The position numbers and the translations under genes are program-made. Below the pieces are notes generated by a model, which made no database searches, had not been told where the DNA came from, and saw only the letters and a program-made list of their open reading frames with translations. From positions 11,487 through 75,486 of the forward strand of contig JBOGJI010000236.1 in NCBI GenBank assembly GCA_050747865.1: a DNA stretch of 64,000 nucleotides. The letters run 5' to 3'. Source of the stretch: JBOGJI01 sp050747865. Its GTDB lineage: Bacteria; Acidobacteriota; Thermoanaerobaculia; Multivoradales; JAHEKO01. Positions 9,537 to 19,200 of the stretch are shown one piece after another (within the stretch, counting starts at the first letter, position 1; every line of letters begins with the position of its first letter).

Positions 9537-9567
9537 CCCGCTCGCAATGCCGAGCGGGATTTTTGTT
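9537..9567 (+). terminator. Intrinsic terminator immediately before metH
   Basis: Perfect 8-bp stem CCCGCTCG / CGAGCGGG with loop CAATGC, followed by ATTTTTGTT. It lies between the candidate riboswitch and the metH ATG at 9568, the right place for transcription attenuation. The same hairpin includes the purine-rich bases that could serve as ribosome binding site, so translational control is also possible. Confidence 0.8.
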
Positions 9568-12500
9568 ATGGACACGACGACCTTTCCCGTCCGGATCCCC
9601 CCACGGCCGGCCGACCTCGACCAGCGCCGGGCGGCGCTGGAGGAGGCGCTCACCCGACGCGTCCTGGTGCTCGACGGCGCTACCGGCACTGCGCTGCAGG
9701 CCGCCGAGCTGACCGCGGAGGACTTCGGCGGCGCCGAGCTCGAAGGCTGCAACGAGCACCTGGTGGCGACGCGACCGGACGTCGTGGACGGCGTCCACGA
9801 GCGCTATCTCGCCGCCGGCTGCGACATCGTGGAGACCAACACCTTCGGCGGCACGCCGCTGGTGCTGGCCGAATACGGGCTGGAGACCCAAGCCTTCGAG
9901 CTCAACCGCCTGGCCGCCTCGATCGCCCGCGCCGCCTGCGCCCGACACGACCAGCCGGGCCGGCCGCGCTTCGTCTGCGGCTCCATGGGACCGACGACCA
10001 AGGCGATCTCGGTGACCGGCGGCGTCACCTTCGAGGAGCTGGTCCAGCACTTCCGCATCCAGGCCTTGGGCCTCATGGCCGGCGGCGCCGACTACCTGCT
10101 GCTCGAGACCTGCCAGGACACGCGCAACATCAAGGCCGGGCTGCTGGGGCTCGACGAGGCGTTCGGAGAGTGCGGCTGGCGCCTGCCGGCGGCGGTGTCG
10201 GCGACCATCGAGCCCATGGGGACCATGCTGGCGGGGCAGGACGCCGAGGCCCTGGCGGTCTCCCTGCTGCACGCCGATCTCCTCTACCTGGGCTTGAACT
10301 GCGCCACCGGCCCCGACCGCATGACGGATCCCATCCGCACGCTCGCCGAGCTGGCGCGCACCCGCGTCGCCTGCGTGCCCAACGCCGGGCTGCCCGACGA
10401 CGAGGGGCGCTACACCCAGGGTCCGGAGGTCTTCCGCGAGGTGATCGGCCGCTTCCTCGACGCCGGCTGGCTCAACCTGGTCGGCGGCTGCTGCGGCACC
10501 ACTGAGGCCCACGTGGCCGCCCTCCGCGAGCTGGTCGCCGGCCGCCGGCCGCGTGCCCTCCCGCATCACCAGCGCGCCTGGGTCTCCGGCCTCGAGGCCG
10601 TCGAGCTGACCGACGACAACCGGCCGCTCTTGGTGGGCGAGCGCACCAACGTGCTGGGCAGCCGCAAGTTCAAGAGCCTGATCGCCGAAGGCGACTTCGA
10701 GGGAGCGGCGGAGATCGGCCGCGCGCAGGTGCGCGGCGGCGGGCAGGTGCTGGACGTCTGCCTGCAGGACCCCGATCGCGACGAGCTGGCCGACGCCTGC
10801 GGCTTCCTCGACCAGCTGGTGCGCCTGGTCAAGGTGCCGCTGATGCTCGACTCCACCGACGCGGCGGTGATGGAGCAAGCGCTCACCTATTGCCAGGGCA
10901 AGGCGGTTCTGAACTCCGTGAACCTGGAGGACGGTCTGGCGCGCTTTGAGCGGGTGGCGCCGCTGGCCCGCCGCTTCGGCGCCGCCCTGGTCGTCGGCTG
11001 CATCGACGAGCAGGGCATGGCGGTGACCCCCGAACGCAAGCTCGAGGTCGCGCGCCGCAGCCACGAGCTGCTGACCGAGCGGTTTGGCATCCCGCCCGAA
11101 GATCTGTGGTTCGACTCCCTGGTCTTCCCCTGCGGCACCGGGGACGAGACCTACATCGGCTCGGGCGCCGCCACCATCGAGGGCGTGCGCCGCATCCATG
11201 CCGAGTTCCCGCTGTCGAAGACGATTCTCGGCGTCTCCAACGTCTCGTTCGGGCTGCCCACCGCCGGGCGCGAGGTGCTGAACGCGGTCTTCCTCTACCA
11301 CGCGACCCGGGCCGGCCTCGACGCGGCGATCGTCAACACCGAGCGGCTGGCGCGCTACGCGGAGATCCCGCGGGAGGAGCGCGAGCTCGCCGAGCGGCTG
11401 CTGTTCCTGGAGCCGGGGGACGTGGCCGGTAGCGAGGCCGCGGTGGCCGCCTTCGCCGAGCACTTCCGCGGCCGCCAGGCGTCGGCGGTGGCGGCCCCGG
11501 ACCGCTCGCAGCTGCCCCTGGAAGAGCGGCTGGCGCGGGCCATCGTCGAAGGCACGAAAGCGGGCCTGGAGGAGGACCTGAGCGCGGCGCTCGCCGACGA
11601 GCGCTGGCGCGCGGCGCTGGACATCATCAACGGTCCCTTGATGGCGGGTATGGCCGAAGTGGGCCGGCTGTTCAACGACAACCAGCTCATCGTCGCCGAG
11701 GTGCTGCAGTCGGCCGAGGTGATGAAGGCCGCGGTGTCGTTCCTCGAGCCGCACATGGAGACCGTCGGCGGCCACAACCGGGGCCGCGTGGTGCTCGCCA
11801 CCGTCAAGGGAGACGTCCACGACATCGGCAAGAACCTAGTGGAGATCATCCTCTCGAACAACGGCTTCGAGGTGGTGAACCTGGGGATCAAGGTCCCCAG
11901 CGAGCAGCTCATCGAGGCGGTGCGGCGGCACCGGCCGGACGTCATCGGGCTCTCGGGGCTGCTGGTCAAGAGCGCCCAGCAGATGGTGCTGACGGCGGAG
12001 GACTTCCGCGCCGCCGGCCTCACCGTGCCGCTTTTGGTCGGCGGCGCGGCGTTGACACGCCGGTTCACCCACAAGAAGATCGCCCCGGCCTACGGGGCGC
12101 TGTGCACCTGGGCACGCGACGCCATGCACGGCCTGCAGCTCGTCGAGCGCATCGTCAACCTCGAGGCGCGGGGCGAGCTCGAGGCTGAGATCGCCGAGCT
12201 GATGTCCGAGGACCAGCAGGCGGGGGAGGCGCCGGCTCCCGTCGGCCCGACCCCCGGCGGCCGGGCGCCTTCGGTGCGCACCGACGTCGACGTGCCGGCG
12301 CCGCCGGATCTCGACCGCCACGTGGAAGAGCTGGACCTCGACGCCGTCTGGTCCCTGCTCAATCCGCAGATGCTCTACGGCAAGCACCTCGGCTTCAAGC
12401 GCTCGGTCTATCGCGCCGCCGACGAGGGCGACGGCAAGTACCTGCGACTCGCCCGCCTGGTGGAGGAGCTCCAGGAGCTGGGTCGGTCAGGGGCCCTCGA

Positions 12501-13062
12501 GGCGGCGGCCGTGTGGCAGTTCTTCCGCGCCGAGACCGAAGGCGAGCGCCTGCGGCTGCTGGCGCCGAACGGCGGCGGAGCGGTCGCCGAGTGGGAGCTG
12601 CCCCGCCAGCGCGCCCGCGAGGGCCTCTGCCTGACCGACTACGTGCTCGCCGGCGACCACGTGGCGCTGTTCGTCACCACCGCCGGCGCCGGCGTGCTCG
12701 AACGGGCCCGGCGGTGGAAAGAGGAGGGGGAGTACCTCAAGAGCCACGCCTGGGCGGCGCTGGCCCTGGAGACCGCGGAGGCCGCCGCCGAGCTGCTGCA
12801 CGAGCGCCTGCGCGCGGCCTGGGGCATCGCCGACCCGCCGGAGCTGCCAGTGCGCGACAAGCTGGCGGCGCGCTACCGCGGCAAGCGCTACAGCTTCGGT
12901 TATCCGGCCTGCCCGGACCTCGCCGGCCAGCGCGCCCTGTTCGCCGCCCTCCGGCCGGAGGAGATCGGCGTGCACCTGACCGAGGGCGACATGATGGAGC
13001 CCGAGGCCTCGGTCTCCGCCCTCGTCTTCCACCACCCCGACGCCCGCTACTTCGGCGTCTGA
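9568..13062 (+). CDS. metH: Cobalamin-dependent methionine synthase, full length
   Basis: 1164 residues from ATG 9568, with all four modules. The homocysteine domain runs from VLVLDGATGTALQ to the zinc-ligating NLVGGCCGTT near residue 305; the pterin domain starts at LLVGERTNVLGSRKF (~354); the B12 domain has DVHDIGKNL (~749, axial His); the SAM-dependent reactivation domain ends with RYSFGYPACPDLAGQ and HPDARYFGV. It moves the methyl group of 5-methyl-THF to homocysteine. An in-frame ATG at 9529, preceded directly by GGAGG, would add 13 residues encoded by the terminator hairpin; 9568 fits the family better. The 3' end overlaps the convergent marR-type gene by 16 bp. Confidence 0.97.
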   Translation: MDTTTFPVRIPPRPADLDQRRAALEEALTRRVLVLDGATGTALQAAELTAEDFGGAELEGCNEHLVATRPDVVDGVHERYLAAGCDIVETNTFGGTPLVLAEYGLETQAFELNRLAASIARAACARHDQPGRPRFVCGSMGPTTKAISVTGGVTFEELVQHFRIQALGLMAGGADYLLLETCQDTRNIKAGLLGLDEAFGECGWRLPAAVSATIEPMGTMLAGQDAEALAVSLLHADLLYLGLNCATGPDRMTDPIRTLAELARTRVACVPNAGLPDDEGRYTQGPEVFREVIGRFLDAGWLNLVGGCCGTTEAHVAALRELVAGRRPRALPHHQRAWVSGLEAVELTDDNRPLLVGERTNVLGSRKFKSLIAEGDFEGAAEIGRAQVRGGGQVLDVCLQDPDRDELADACGFLDQLVRLVKVPLMLDSTDAAVMEQALTYCQGKAVLNSVNLEDGLARFERVAPLARRFGAALVVGCIDEQGMAVTPERKLEVARRSHELLTERFGIPPEDLWFDSLVFPCGTGDETYIGSGAATIEGVRRIHAEFPLSKTILGVSNVSFGLPTAGREVLNAVFLYHATRAGLDAAIVNTERLARYAEIPREERELAERLLFLEPGDVAGSEAAVAAFAEHFRGRQASAVAAPDRSQLPLEERLARAIVEGTKAGLEEDLSAALADERWRAALDIINGPLMAGMAEVGRLFNDNQLIVAEVLQSAEVMKAAVSFLEPHMETVGGHNRGRVVLATVKGDVHDIGKNLVEIILSNNGFEVVNLGIKVPSEQLIEAVRRHRPDVIGLSGLLVKSAQQMVLTAEDFRAAGLTVPLLVGGAALTRRFTHKKIAPAYGALCTWARDAMHGLQLVERIVNLEARGELEAEIAELMSEDQQAGEAPAPVGPTPGGRAPSVRTDVDVPAPPDLDRHVEELDLDAVWSLLNPQMLYGKHLGFKRSVYRAADEGDGKYLRLARLVEELQELGRSGALEAAAVWQFFRAETEGERLRLLAPNGGGAVAEWELPRQRAREGLCLTDYVLAGDHVALFVTTAGAGVLERARRWKEEGEYLKSHAWAALALETAEAAAELLHERLRAAWGIADPPELPVRDKLAARYRGKRYSFGYPACPDLAGQRALFAALRPEEIGVHLTEGDMMEPEASVSALVFHHPDARYFGV

Positions 13063-13568
13063 GCCTCGGGTGAGGTTTCGCGAAGGCGGGTGGTCTCGCG
13101 CTGGACCATGTCGATGGTCTGGCGCATGAACTTGAGGATCAGCTCGAGCTGGCCGGCGCTGTATTGCTCGCACTGGGCGGACCAGCTCTGCTGGATGCCC
13201 TCGAACAGGGGGGCGACCTGCGAGTCTGTGCACTCGGTGTTGACGAGGAGCAGGATCCGCCGGCGGTCCTTGGGGTCGATCTCGCGGCGCAGGAAGCCGG
13301 CCCGCTCCAGGCGGTCGGCGACGCCGGTGATGGCGCCGCTGGTCAGGCCGGTGGCTTTGGCCAGCTCGCCGGCCGATATCGGCCCGAGCTCGCGCAGGAT
13401 GTCGAGACATTTCTGGTCGGTGGGGTGGAGCCCCAGCCGGTCCGCCACCGCCTGGTGGAACAGCACCGTGGCCCGTGCCTGGTGCCGCCCCGCCCAGCGC
13501 AGCTCCTCCATGAGCTGGCGCTTCTTCCCGTCATCGTCGCCGTTCGCGCTCGTCTTCCTGCTTGACAT
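13047..13568 (-). CDS. MarR-family transcriptional regulator
   Basis: 173 residues with the winged helix-turn-helix signature ISAGELAKATGLTSGAITGVADRLERAGFLRREIDPKDRRR in the middle (wing ends DPKDRRR) and flanking dimerisation helices. MarR proteins usually repress nearby efflux genes until a small aromatic ligand binds. Here it is divergent from a TolC/adaptor/RND operon, with overlapping palindromes between them, so autoregulation and control of efflux are likely. The start is ATG 13568, with an untranslated leader of roughly 70 nt. Confidence 0.88.
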   Translation of the reverse strand: MSSRKTSANGDDDGKKRQLMEELRWAGRHQARATVLFHQAVADRLGLHPTDQKCLDILRELGPISAGELAKATGLTSGAITGVADRLERAGFLRREIDPKDRRRILLLVNTECTDSQVAPLFEGIQQSWSAQCEQYSAGQLELILKFMRQTIDMVQRETTRLRETSPEAQTPK

Positions 13569-13601
13569 CGCTCCGCCGTTCGTTTACTCTGCCGACTTCT
13601 T

Positions 13602-13649
13602 AGCTCCTGGGTAGAGCAGGAGCTGAATTATTCAGCGGCTGAAATTATA
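13602..13649 (-). promoter_or_regulatory. marR promoter -10 with overlapping palindromic operators
   Basis: A perfect TATAAT lies on the minus strand at 13649-13644, followed by three nested palindromes: TTCAGC-G-GCTGAA (13631-13643), GCTGAAT-T-ATTCAGC (13622-13636) and AGCTCCTG-N7-CAGGAGCT (13602-13624). These are the best candidates for MarR binding. No good -35 is visible for the minus strand. Confidence 0.65.
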
Positions 13650-13820
13650 CCACGGACCGACCGACGCCGGTCGCGCGCTCAACAGACCTGTCGATCACGC
13701 GGAGTCTCATTCGTCAAGAGGGCAGCGCGGCGGAAGCGCGGCGGCAAACGGAGCTGGCGAAACTCCGGCGAGAGCAGGCCGTAGTAGAGCAGGACACGGG
13801 TGTGGAGGAGCAAGCGACAC

Positions 13821-15191
13821 GTGACTAGACGACGCCTGATCATCGGCCTGTTGAGCGGCGCCCTGATCGCGCCCGGCGCGCGGGCGGCAGAGCGCCTCGA
13901 CCTGCAGGCGGTTGTCCAGCGGGCGCTGGAGAACAACCCGGACTATCTCGCCATCGCGGAGCGGGAGCGCGAGCTCGCGGCCCAGATCGACGCGGCTTGG
14001 GCGGACGCCTGGCCGCAGTTCTCGCTGAACGGGTTCTGGAACCGCTCGCGCAACCCGTCGTTGCTCAACAGCCCCGACTTCGAGGACATCATCGAGCAGT
14101 TCCCCGGTTTCAGGCCGAGCGTCCAGGAGCTGAACGGGCTCAACGTGGAGGTCAGCCAGCTGCTCTACACGTTTGGCAAGATCCGCTCCGGCGTCGAGCT
14201 GGCCGAGCGTGCCGTCGAGGCGGGGAAGGCGCAGACCCAGACGGCCCTCCTCGACACCGCGCTGACGGCGGCGGAGGCGTATTTCGAGCGGCTCGCGGCT
14301 CAGGAGGCCCTGATCACCATCGACGCGCAGCGGCGGGCGCGGCAGGAGTCGCTCGACGTCGTGCAGGCCCGCTTCGATCTCGGCGACGCGACGCGCCTGG
14401 AGCTGCTACAGGCGCAAGCCGCCCTCGCCGAGGTCGAGCCGGCGGTGGCGGCCGCCGAGGGCCGTGTGGCGGTGGCGGAGAGCACCCTTGAGTCGGTGCT
14501 CGACCTGCCGTCGGAGAGTGAGGTGGAGGTGGTGCCGCCGACCTCCGGCCTTCCCGCCGTGCCGCAGATGCCGCCGTTGCTGGAAACGGCGCTGCGCTCG
14601 CGTTCGGAGCTGGCCGACCTGGCCCGCCAGCAAGAGGCGCTGGAGCTGCAGAAGCGCGTGGTCAAGGCCGACGGGCGCCCCCAGCTCGAGCTGACCGGCA
14701 ACTACGGCCGCACGGTGCGCGAGCTCGAGAACTTGGACGATCCGCTGTTCGCGGACTGGCAGGTCAACGTGGGGCTCTCCTGGAGCTTTTTCGACGGCGG
14801 CCGGCGAGCCGGCGAGGTCGCCGCCTTGAGCAGCCAGCAGCGCCAGCTCGCGCTGCAGACGAAGGCCCTCGAAAACCGCATCCGGCTGGAGATCGAGCAG
14901 TCCTGGACCGGGTATCGCACCGAGCGGGATCGCCTGCGCGCCGCCGAGCGGTCGGCCGAGGCGGCGCGCGAGGCGACGCGGGTGGCCAGGGAGAGCTACG
15001 AGGAAGGCGTGTCCCTGCAGGCGGACTTGTTGGCGGCGCAGGAGCGGGAGACCGAGGCCGAGGTGGCCCGCGTCGAGGCCTACTATGGAGCCTGGCGCCA
15101 GGCGACGCGGCTCGTGCGTGCCACGGGGATGCGGCCGGATGGGTTGGGAGAGCTAGGGAACGGCGGCACGACGCCGCCCGTCGAGGAGTGA
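13821..15191 (+). CDS. TolC-like outer-membrane efflux channel
   Basis: About 456 residues from GTG 13821, chosen because GGAGGA lies 11 nt upstream and because a short signal peptide then ends in ARA-AERLD. Two outer-membrane-efflux repeats are visible: the first begins LDLQAVVQRALENNPDYLAIAE, the second begins after VPPTSGLPAVPQMPP. Long amphipathic helices (EAARQEATRVARE-type) and LSWSFFDGGRRAGEV match the channel coiled-coil domain. It provides the exit duct for the RND pump encoded downstream; the adaptor gene begins 4 bp after its stop. Confidence 0.9.
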   Translation: MTRRRLIIGLLSGALIAPGARAAERLDLQAVVQRALENNPDYLAIAERERELAAQIDAAWADAWPQFSLNGFWNRSRNPSLLNSPDFEDIIEQFPGFRPSVQELNGLNVEVSQLLYTFGKIRSGVELAERAVEAGKAQTQTALLDTALTAAEAYFERLAAQEALITIDAQRRARQESLDVVQARFDLGDATRLELLQAQAALAEVEPAVAAAEGRVAVAESTLESVLDLPSESEVEVVPPTSGLPAVPQMPPLLETALRSRSELADLARQQEALELQKRVVKADGRPQLELTGNYGRTVRELENLDDPLFADWQVNVGLSWSFFDGGRRAGEVAALSSQQRQLALQTKALENRIRLEIEQSWTGYRTERDRLRAAERSAEAAREATRVARESYEEGVSLQADLLAAQERETEAEVARVEAYYGAWRQATRLVRATGMRPDGLGELGNGGTTPPVEE

Positions 15192-15195
15192 AGTC

Positions 15196-16272
15196 ATGAG
15201 CACGAAGTGGAATCTGTTGACCCGGCGGTCGTCCGCCGCGGCGATCGTCTTCGCGGCCGGCACCCTGGCCGCCTTGCTCGGCGGTTGCGGCGCGGACGAG
15301 GTGCCGGCGGCGAGCAACGGAAACGTCACCGAGGAGCGGCTCACCCAGGTCCAGGTGGAGGCGGTGGAGCCGCGGCCCGCCGTCGAGACCATCGAGGTCG
15401 CGGCGGATGTGCTGGCCGACCGGCGCGCGACGCTGGCGGCGGAGGTGGCGGGGACCGTCGAGGCGGTGGAGGCGGATCTCGGTGATCGGGTGGGCGCCGG
15501 CGCGGTGCTCATCCGCATCGACACCAGCGGCATCGCCACCGAGGTGGAGGAGGCGGAGGCCAACTTCCGGCAGGCCGAGGAGGATGCCGCCCGCGCCGAG
15601 GCCCTGTTCGAGAAGCGCTCGATCACCCGCGACCGGCTGACCGCCGCGCGCACCGCGCTCGACGTGTCGCGGGCGCGCCTGGAGTCGGCGCATATCCGGC
15701 TCGGCGACTTGACGGTGCGCGCCCCCTGGGCCGGCGAGGTCGCCTCCCGCATGGTCGAGGTCGGCGACTACGTGGACGTCGGCGACGGCATGCTCGAGCT
15801 GGTGGCCGTCGATCGCCTGAAGATCCGCGCCGAGGTGGCGGCGGAGGACGCCCAATACATCGAGCAGGGAGAGCCCGCCACCCTGCGGCTGCAGGCCCTG
15901 CCCGGCGAGATCTTCGAGGCCGAGGTCGTGCGCATCGGCGCCTCGCTGACCTCCACCTCGCGCACCCTGCCGATCGAGGTCGAGCTGGCGAACCCGGGCG
16001 GCCGCCTCAAGCCCGGCATGTTCGGGCGTCTGACACTGCCCCGGCGGCAGCTCGAGGCGGCGTTGCTGGTGCCGCTGGCGGCGCTGGTCGACTACGAGGA
16101 CGGCAAGGTCGTCTACGTGGTCGAGGACGGGGTGGCGCGGCGGCGGCCGGTCACGCCGGGGGCGGTGATCGGGGAGCGGGTGGCCGTCGAGGAGGGGCTC
16201 GCCGCCGGAGATCGGGTGATCGTTCGCGGTCAGGACCAGGTCGCCGACGGGCAGCAAGTGGAGGTCGTATGA
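15196..16272 (+). CDS. RND efflux periplasmic adaptor (membrane fusion lipoprotein)
   Basis: 358 residues. N-terminal hydrophobic stretch ends in the lipobox LLGGC, so the mature protein is a lipoprotein. The split lipoyl domain brackets a coiled-coil hairpin (IATEVEEAEANFRQAEEDAARAEALFEKRSI begins it), followed by beta-barrel segment IRLGDLTVRAPWAGEVASR and membrane-proximal domain ending GDRVIVRGQDQVADGQQVEVV. It bridges the inner-membrane pump and TolC. The stop overlaps the RND permease ATG by 4 bp. Confidence 0.92.
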   Translation: MSTKWNLLTRRSSAAAIVFAAGTLAALLGGCGADEVPAASNGNVTEERLTQVQVEAVEPRPAVETIEVAADVLADRRATLAAEVAGTVEAVEADLGDRVGAGAVLIRIDTSGIATEVEEAEANFRQAEEDAARAEALFEKRSITRDRLTAARTALDVSRARLESAHIRLGDLTVRAPWAGEVASRMVEVGDYVDVGDGMLELVAVDRLKIRAEVAAEDAQYIEQGEPATLRLQALPGEIFEAEVVRIGASLTSTSRTLPIEVELANPGGRLKPGMFGRLTLPRRQLEAALLVPLAALVDYEDGKVVYVVEDGVARRRPVTPGAVIGERVAVEEGLAAGDRVIVRGQDQVADGQQVEVV

Positions 16273-19200
16273 GCCGGCTCACCGATGTCTCGTTGAAGCA
16301 CCGCGCGACGGTGTTCTTCTCGATGCTGGTGGTGATCATCGCCGGCCTCTTCGCCTACTTGACTCTGCCGCGGGAGTCGAGCCCGGACGTCCAGATCCCG
16401 ATGATCATCGTCTACACCCTCTACCCGGGGGCGGCGCCGGCCGATATCGAGTCGATCATCACCGAGCCGATCGAGCGCGAGCTCCAGGGCCTGGAGGACA
16501 TGAAGGAGCTCACTTCGGTCTCCCAGGAGTCGGCGTCAGTGGTGACCATCGAGTTCGAGTCCGGCACCGACATCGACGACGCCCGGCAGAAGGTGCGCGA
16601 CCGGGTGGACCAGGCGAAGGTGGACTTCCCCGACGACGCCGAGGAGCCGGTGCTGCAGGAGATCAACTTCTCGGAGTTCCCCGTGGTACAGGTCAACCTG
16701 GCTGGGGACGTCGGACCGGCGGTGCTCAAGGAGCTGGCCGAGGACCTCCAGGACGAGCTGGAAACCGTGCCCGGCGTGCTGCGCGTCAACCTGGTCGGCG
16801 GCCTGGAGCGCGAGGTGCGCGTGGACGTCGACCTCGATCGTCTCAACTCCTACGGTCTCTCCCTCGACGCCATCGTGGGGGCCATCGGCCGCGAGAACGT
16901 GGCCATCCCGGGCGGTGATCTCGACGTGGGCGATCAGAGCTTTTCGGTGCGCGTCCCCGGGGAAGTGGAGAACCCGCTGGAGATCGCCGACTTCGTGGTG
17001 AGCGCCAAGGGGGGCAACCCAGTGTACGTCCGCGACGTCGCCACTGTGACCTACGGCTTCAAGGACCGCGAGTCGCACGCCCGCATCAACGGCCAGGAGT
17101 CCGTCGCCGTGACGGTGCAGAAGCGCCTCGGCGCCAACATCATCGACGTCGTCGACGCGGTGAAGACCCAGGTGGCCGAGGAGCAGGAGAGCTGGCCGGC
17201 GAGCGTCAGAGCCACCGTCCTCGGCGACCAGTCGCGGGACATCCGCAACATGGTCGCTGACCTGGAGAACAACATTCTCTCCGGCCTCATCCTGGTGGTG
17301 GCGGTCTTGCTGCTCGCCATGGGCTTCCGGCCGGCGCTCTTCGTCGGCCTGGCGATCCCGTTTTCCATGCTGATCACGTTCTTCGTGTTGCAGGCCACCG
17401 GCGTCACCCTGAACATGGTGGTCCTGTTCGCCCTGGTGTTGGCGGTCGGCATGCTGGTCGACAACGGGATCGTGGTGGTGGAGAACATCTACCGCCACAT
17501 GCAGGAGGGGAGCCTGCCGGACACGGCGGCATCGATCGCCACCCGGGAGGTCGGCGCGGCCATCCTCTTCTCGACCCTCACGACCTTCGCCGCCTTCTCG
17601 CCGCTCTATTTCTGGCCCGGGATCGTCGGCGACTTCATGGTCTACATGCCAATGACAGTGTCGATCGCGCTCGGCGCCTCCCTGCTCGTGGCGTTCACCA
17701 TGAATCCCGTGCTCTGCGCCCGCTTCCTCAAGGCGGCCCCGCGTTCCGCGGCCGCGGCAGGGGGCGAGGTGGCGGGGTGGCGGGGGAGCTGGGGGGCTGG
17801 GATCCTCGAGCGCTATCGCGGGATCCTCGGCTGGGCGCTCGATCACCGCTTGGCGACGGTCAACCTGGCGATCGGGGTCTTCGTGCTGATGTTCGTGCTC
17901 TTCGGCATGTTCGGCCCCGGCGTGGAATTCTTCCCAGAGACCGAGCCGACGCAGATCTTCGTCGACGTGGAGCAGCCGGCGGGCACCCGGCTGGAGGCGA
18001 CGGACGAGCTGGCGGTGGAGCTGGAGGAGCGCCTGGAAGGACTGCCCGACGTCAACCTCCTGGCCTCCTCGGTGGGCGCCGGCAGCCAGAACGACTTCGG
18101 GGGCGGCCAGGGGGGCGGCGACTCCAATGTGGCGCGGCTGACCATCGACCTGCTCGAGCGCGAGGACCGCGAGCAGAACTCCTTCCTGACCATGGATCAG
18201 GTGCGCGAGCGCACCGCGGGGATCCCCGGCGCCATCATCGAGGTGGACCGCCTCGAGGACGGCCCGCCGGTTGGGGAGCCGGTGCAGATCGAGGTCAGGG
18301 GCGAAGACTTCGCGACCCTCGGCGCGATCTCCCGGCGGATCCGCGAGTCCATCCGCGACATCGACGGGCTGGTGTCTCTGGACGACGACTTCGACCTGGC
18401 GCGGCCGGAGGCGCGGCTGCACGTGGACCGCACCCAGGCGGCGCGCTTCGGGCTGTCGACGGCGGACATCGCCACGGCGGTGCGCACGGCGGTCAGCGGC
18501 ACGGAGGCCTCGGAGTACCGCCGGCCCGGCCGCGACGAGGAGGACATCACGGTGCGGCTGCGCGAGGCGGATCGGCGGTCGCTCGCCGACCTGGAGCGCC
18601 TGCGCCTGCCGACGGCCTCGGGCGAGCTGGTGCCGCTGACCGCGGTGGCACGGCTCGAACGCACGGCGGCGCTCACGGCGATCAACCACAAGGAGCGGGA
18701 TCGCGTGGTCACCATCACCGGGGACGTGACGAACCCCACCTTGGCGCGGCCGGTGCGCGCGGAGGCGCAGCGGCGGCTGGAGGCGATCCGCGACCTGCTG
18801 CCAACGGGCTACCGGATGGAGTTCACCGGCGGCAGCGAGGACGAGCAGGAAGCGCAGGCGTTCCTCTCCAAGGCCTTCCTCTACGCTCTGTTGCTGGTGC
18901 TGGCGCTCCTGGTGGCGAAGTTCGACTCCCTGAAGCTCTCCGCCATCGTGATGACCTCGGTGGTCATGTCGATGGTCGGCGTGTTCTTCGGGCTGCTCGT
19001 CACCCGCCTGCCGTTCGGCATCATCATGACCGGCCTGGGAGTCATCTCGCTGGCCGGAGTGGTAGTGAACAACGCCATCGTGCTGCTCGACTACGGCGAG
19101 CAGCTGCGCGAGCGGGGTCTGCCGCGGCGCGAGCTGGTGATGCTCACGGGGCTACGGCGTTTCCGGCCGGTGATGCTGACGGCGGTGACCACGATTTTGG

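Noticed and set aside
9326..9567. Cobalamin or SAH riboswitch before metH
   Set aside because: No B12-box-like element and no SAH core pattern; CGGCAACC/AAGGTGC favours the SAM clan.
9406..11820. 804-codon open frame antisense to metH
   Set aside because: Shadow of the metH coding frame; composition and lack of motifs exclude a gene. It did help to reveal the metH-like fragment at 2392-2500.
16536..18689. 717-codon open frame antisense to the RND permease
   Set aside because: His/Arg/Asp-rich shadow frame without motif or start signal.
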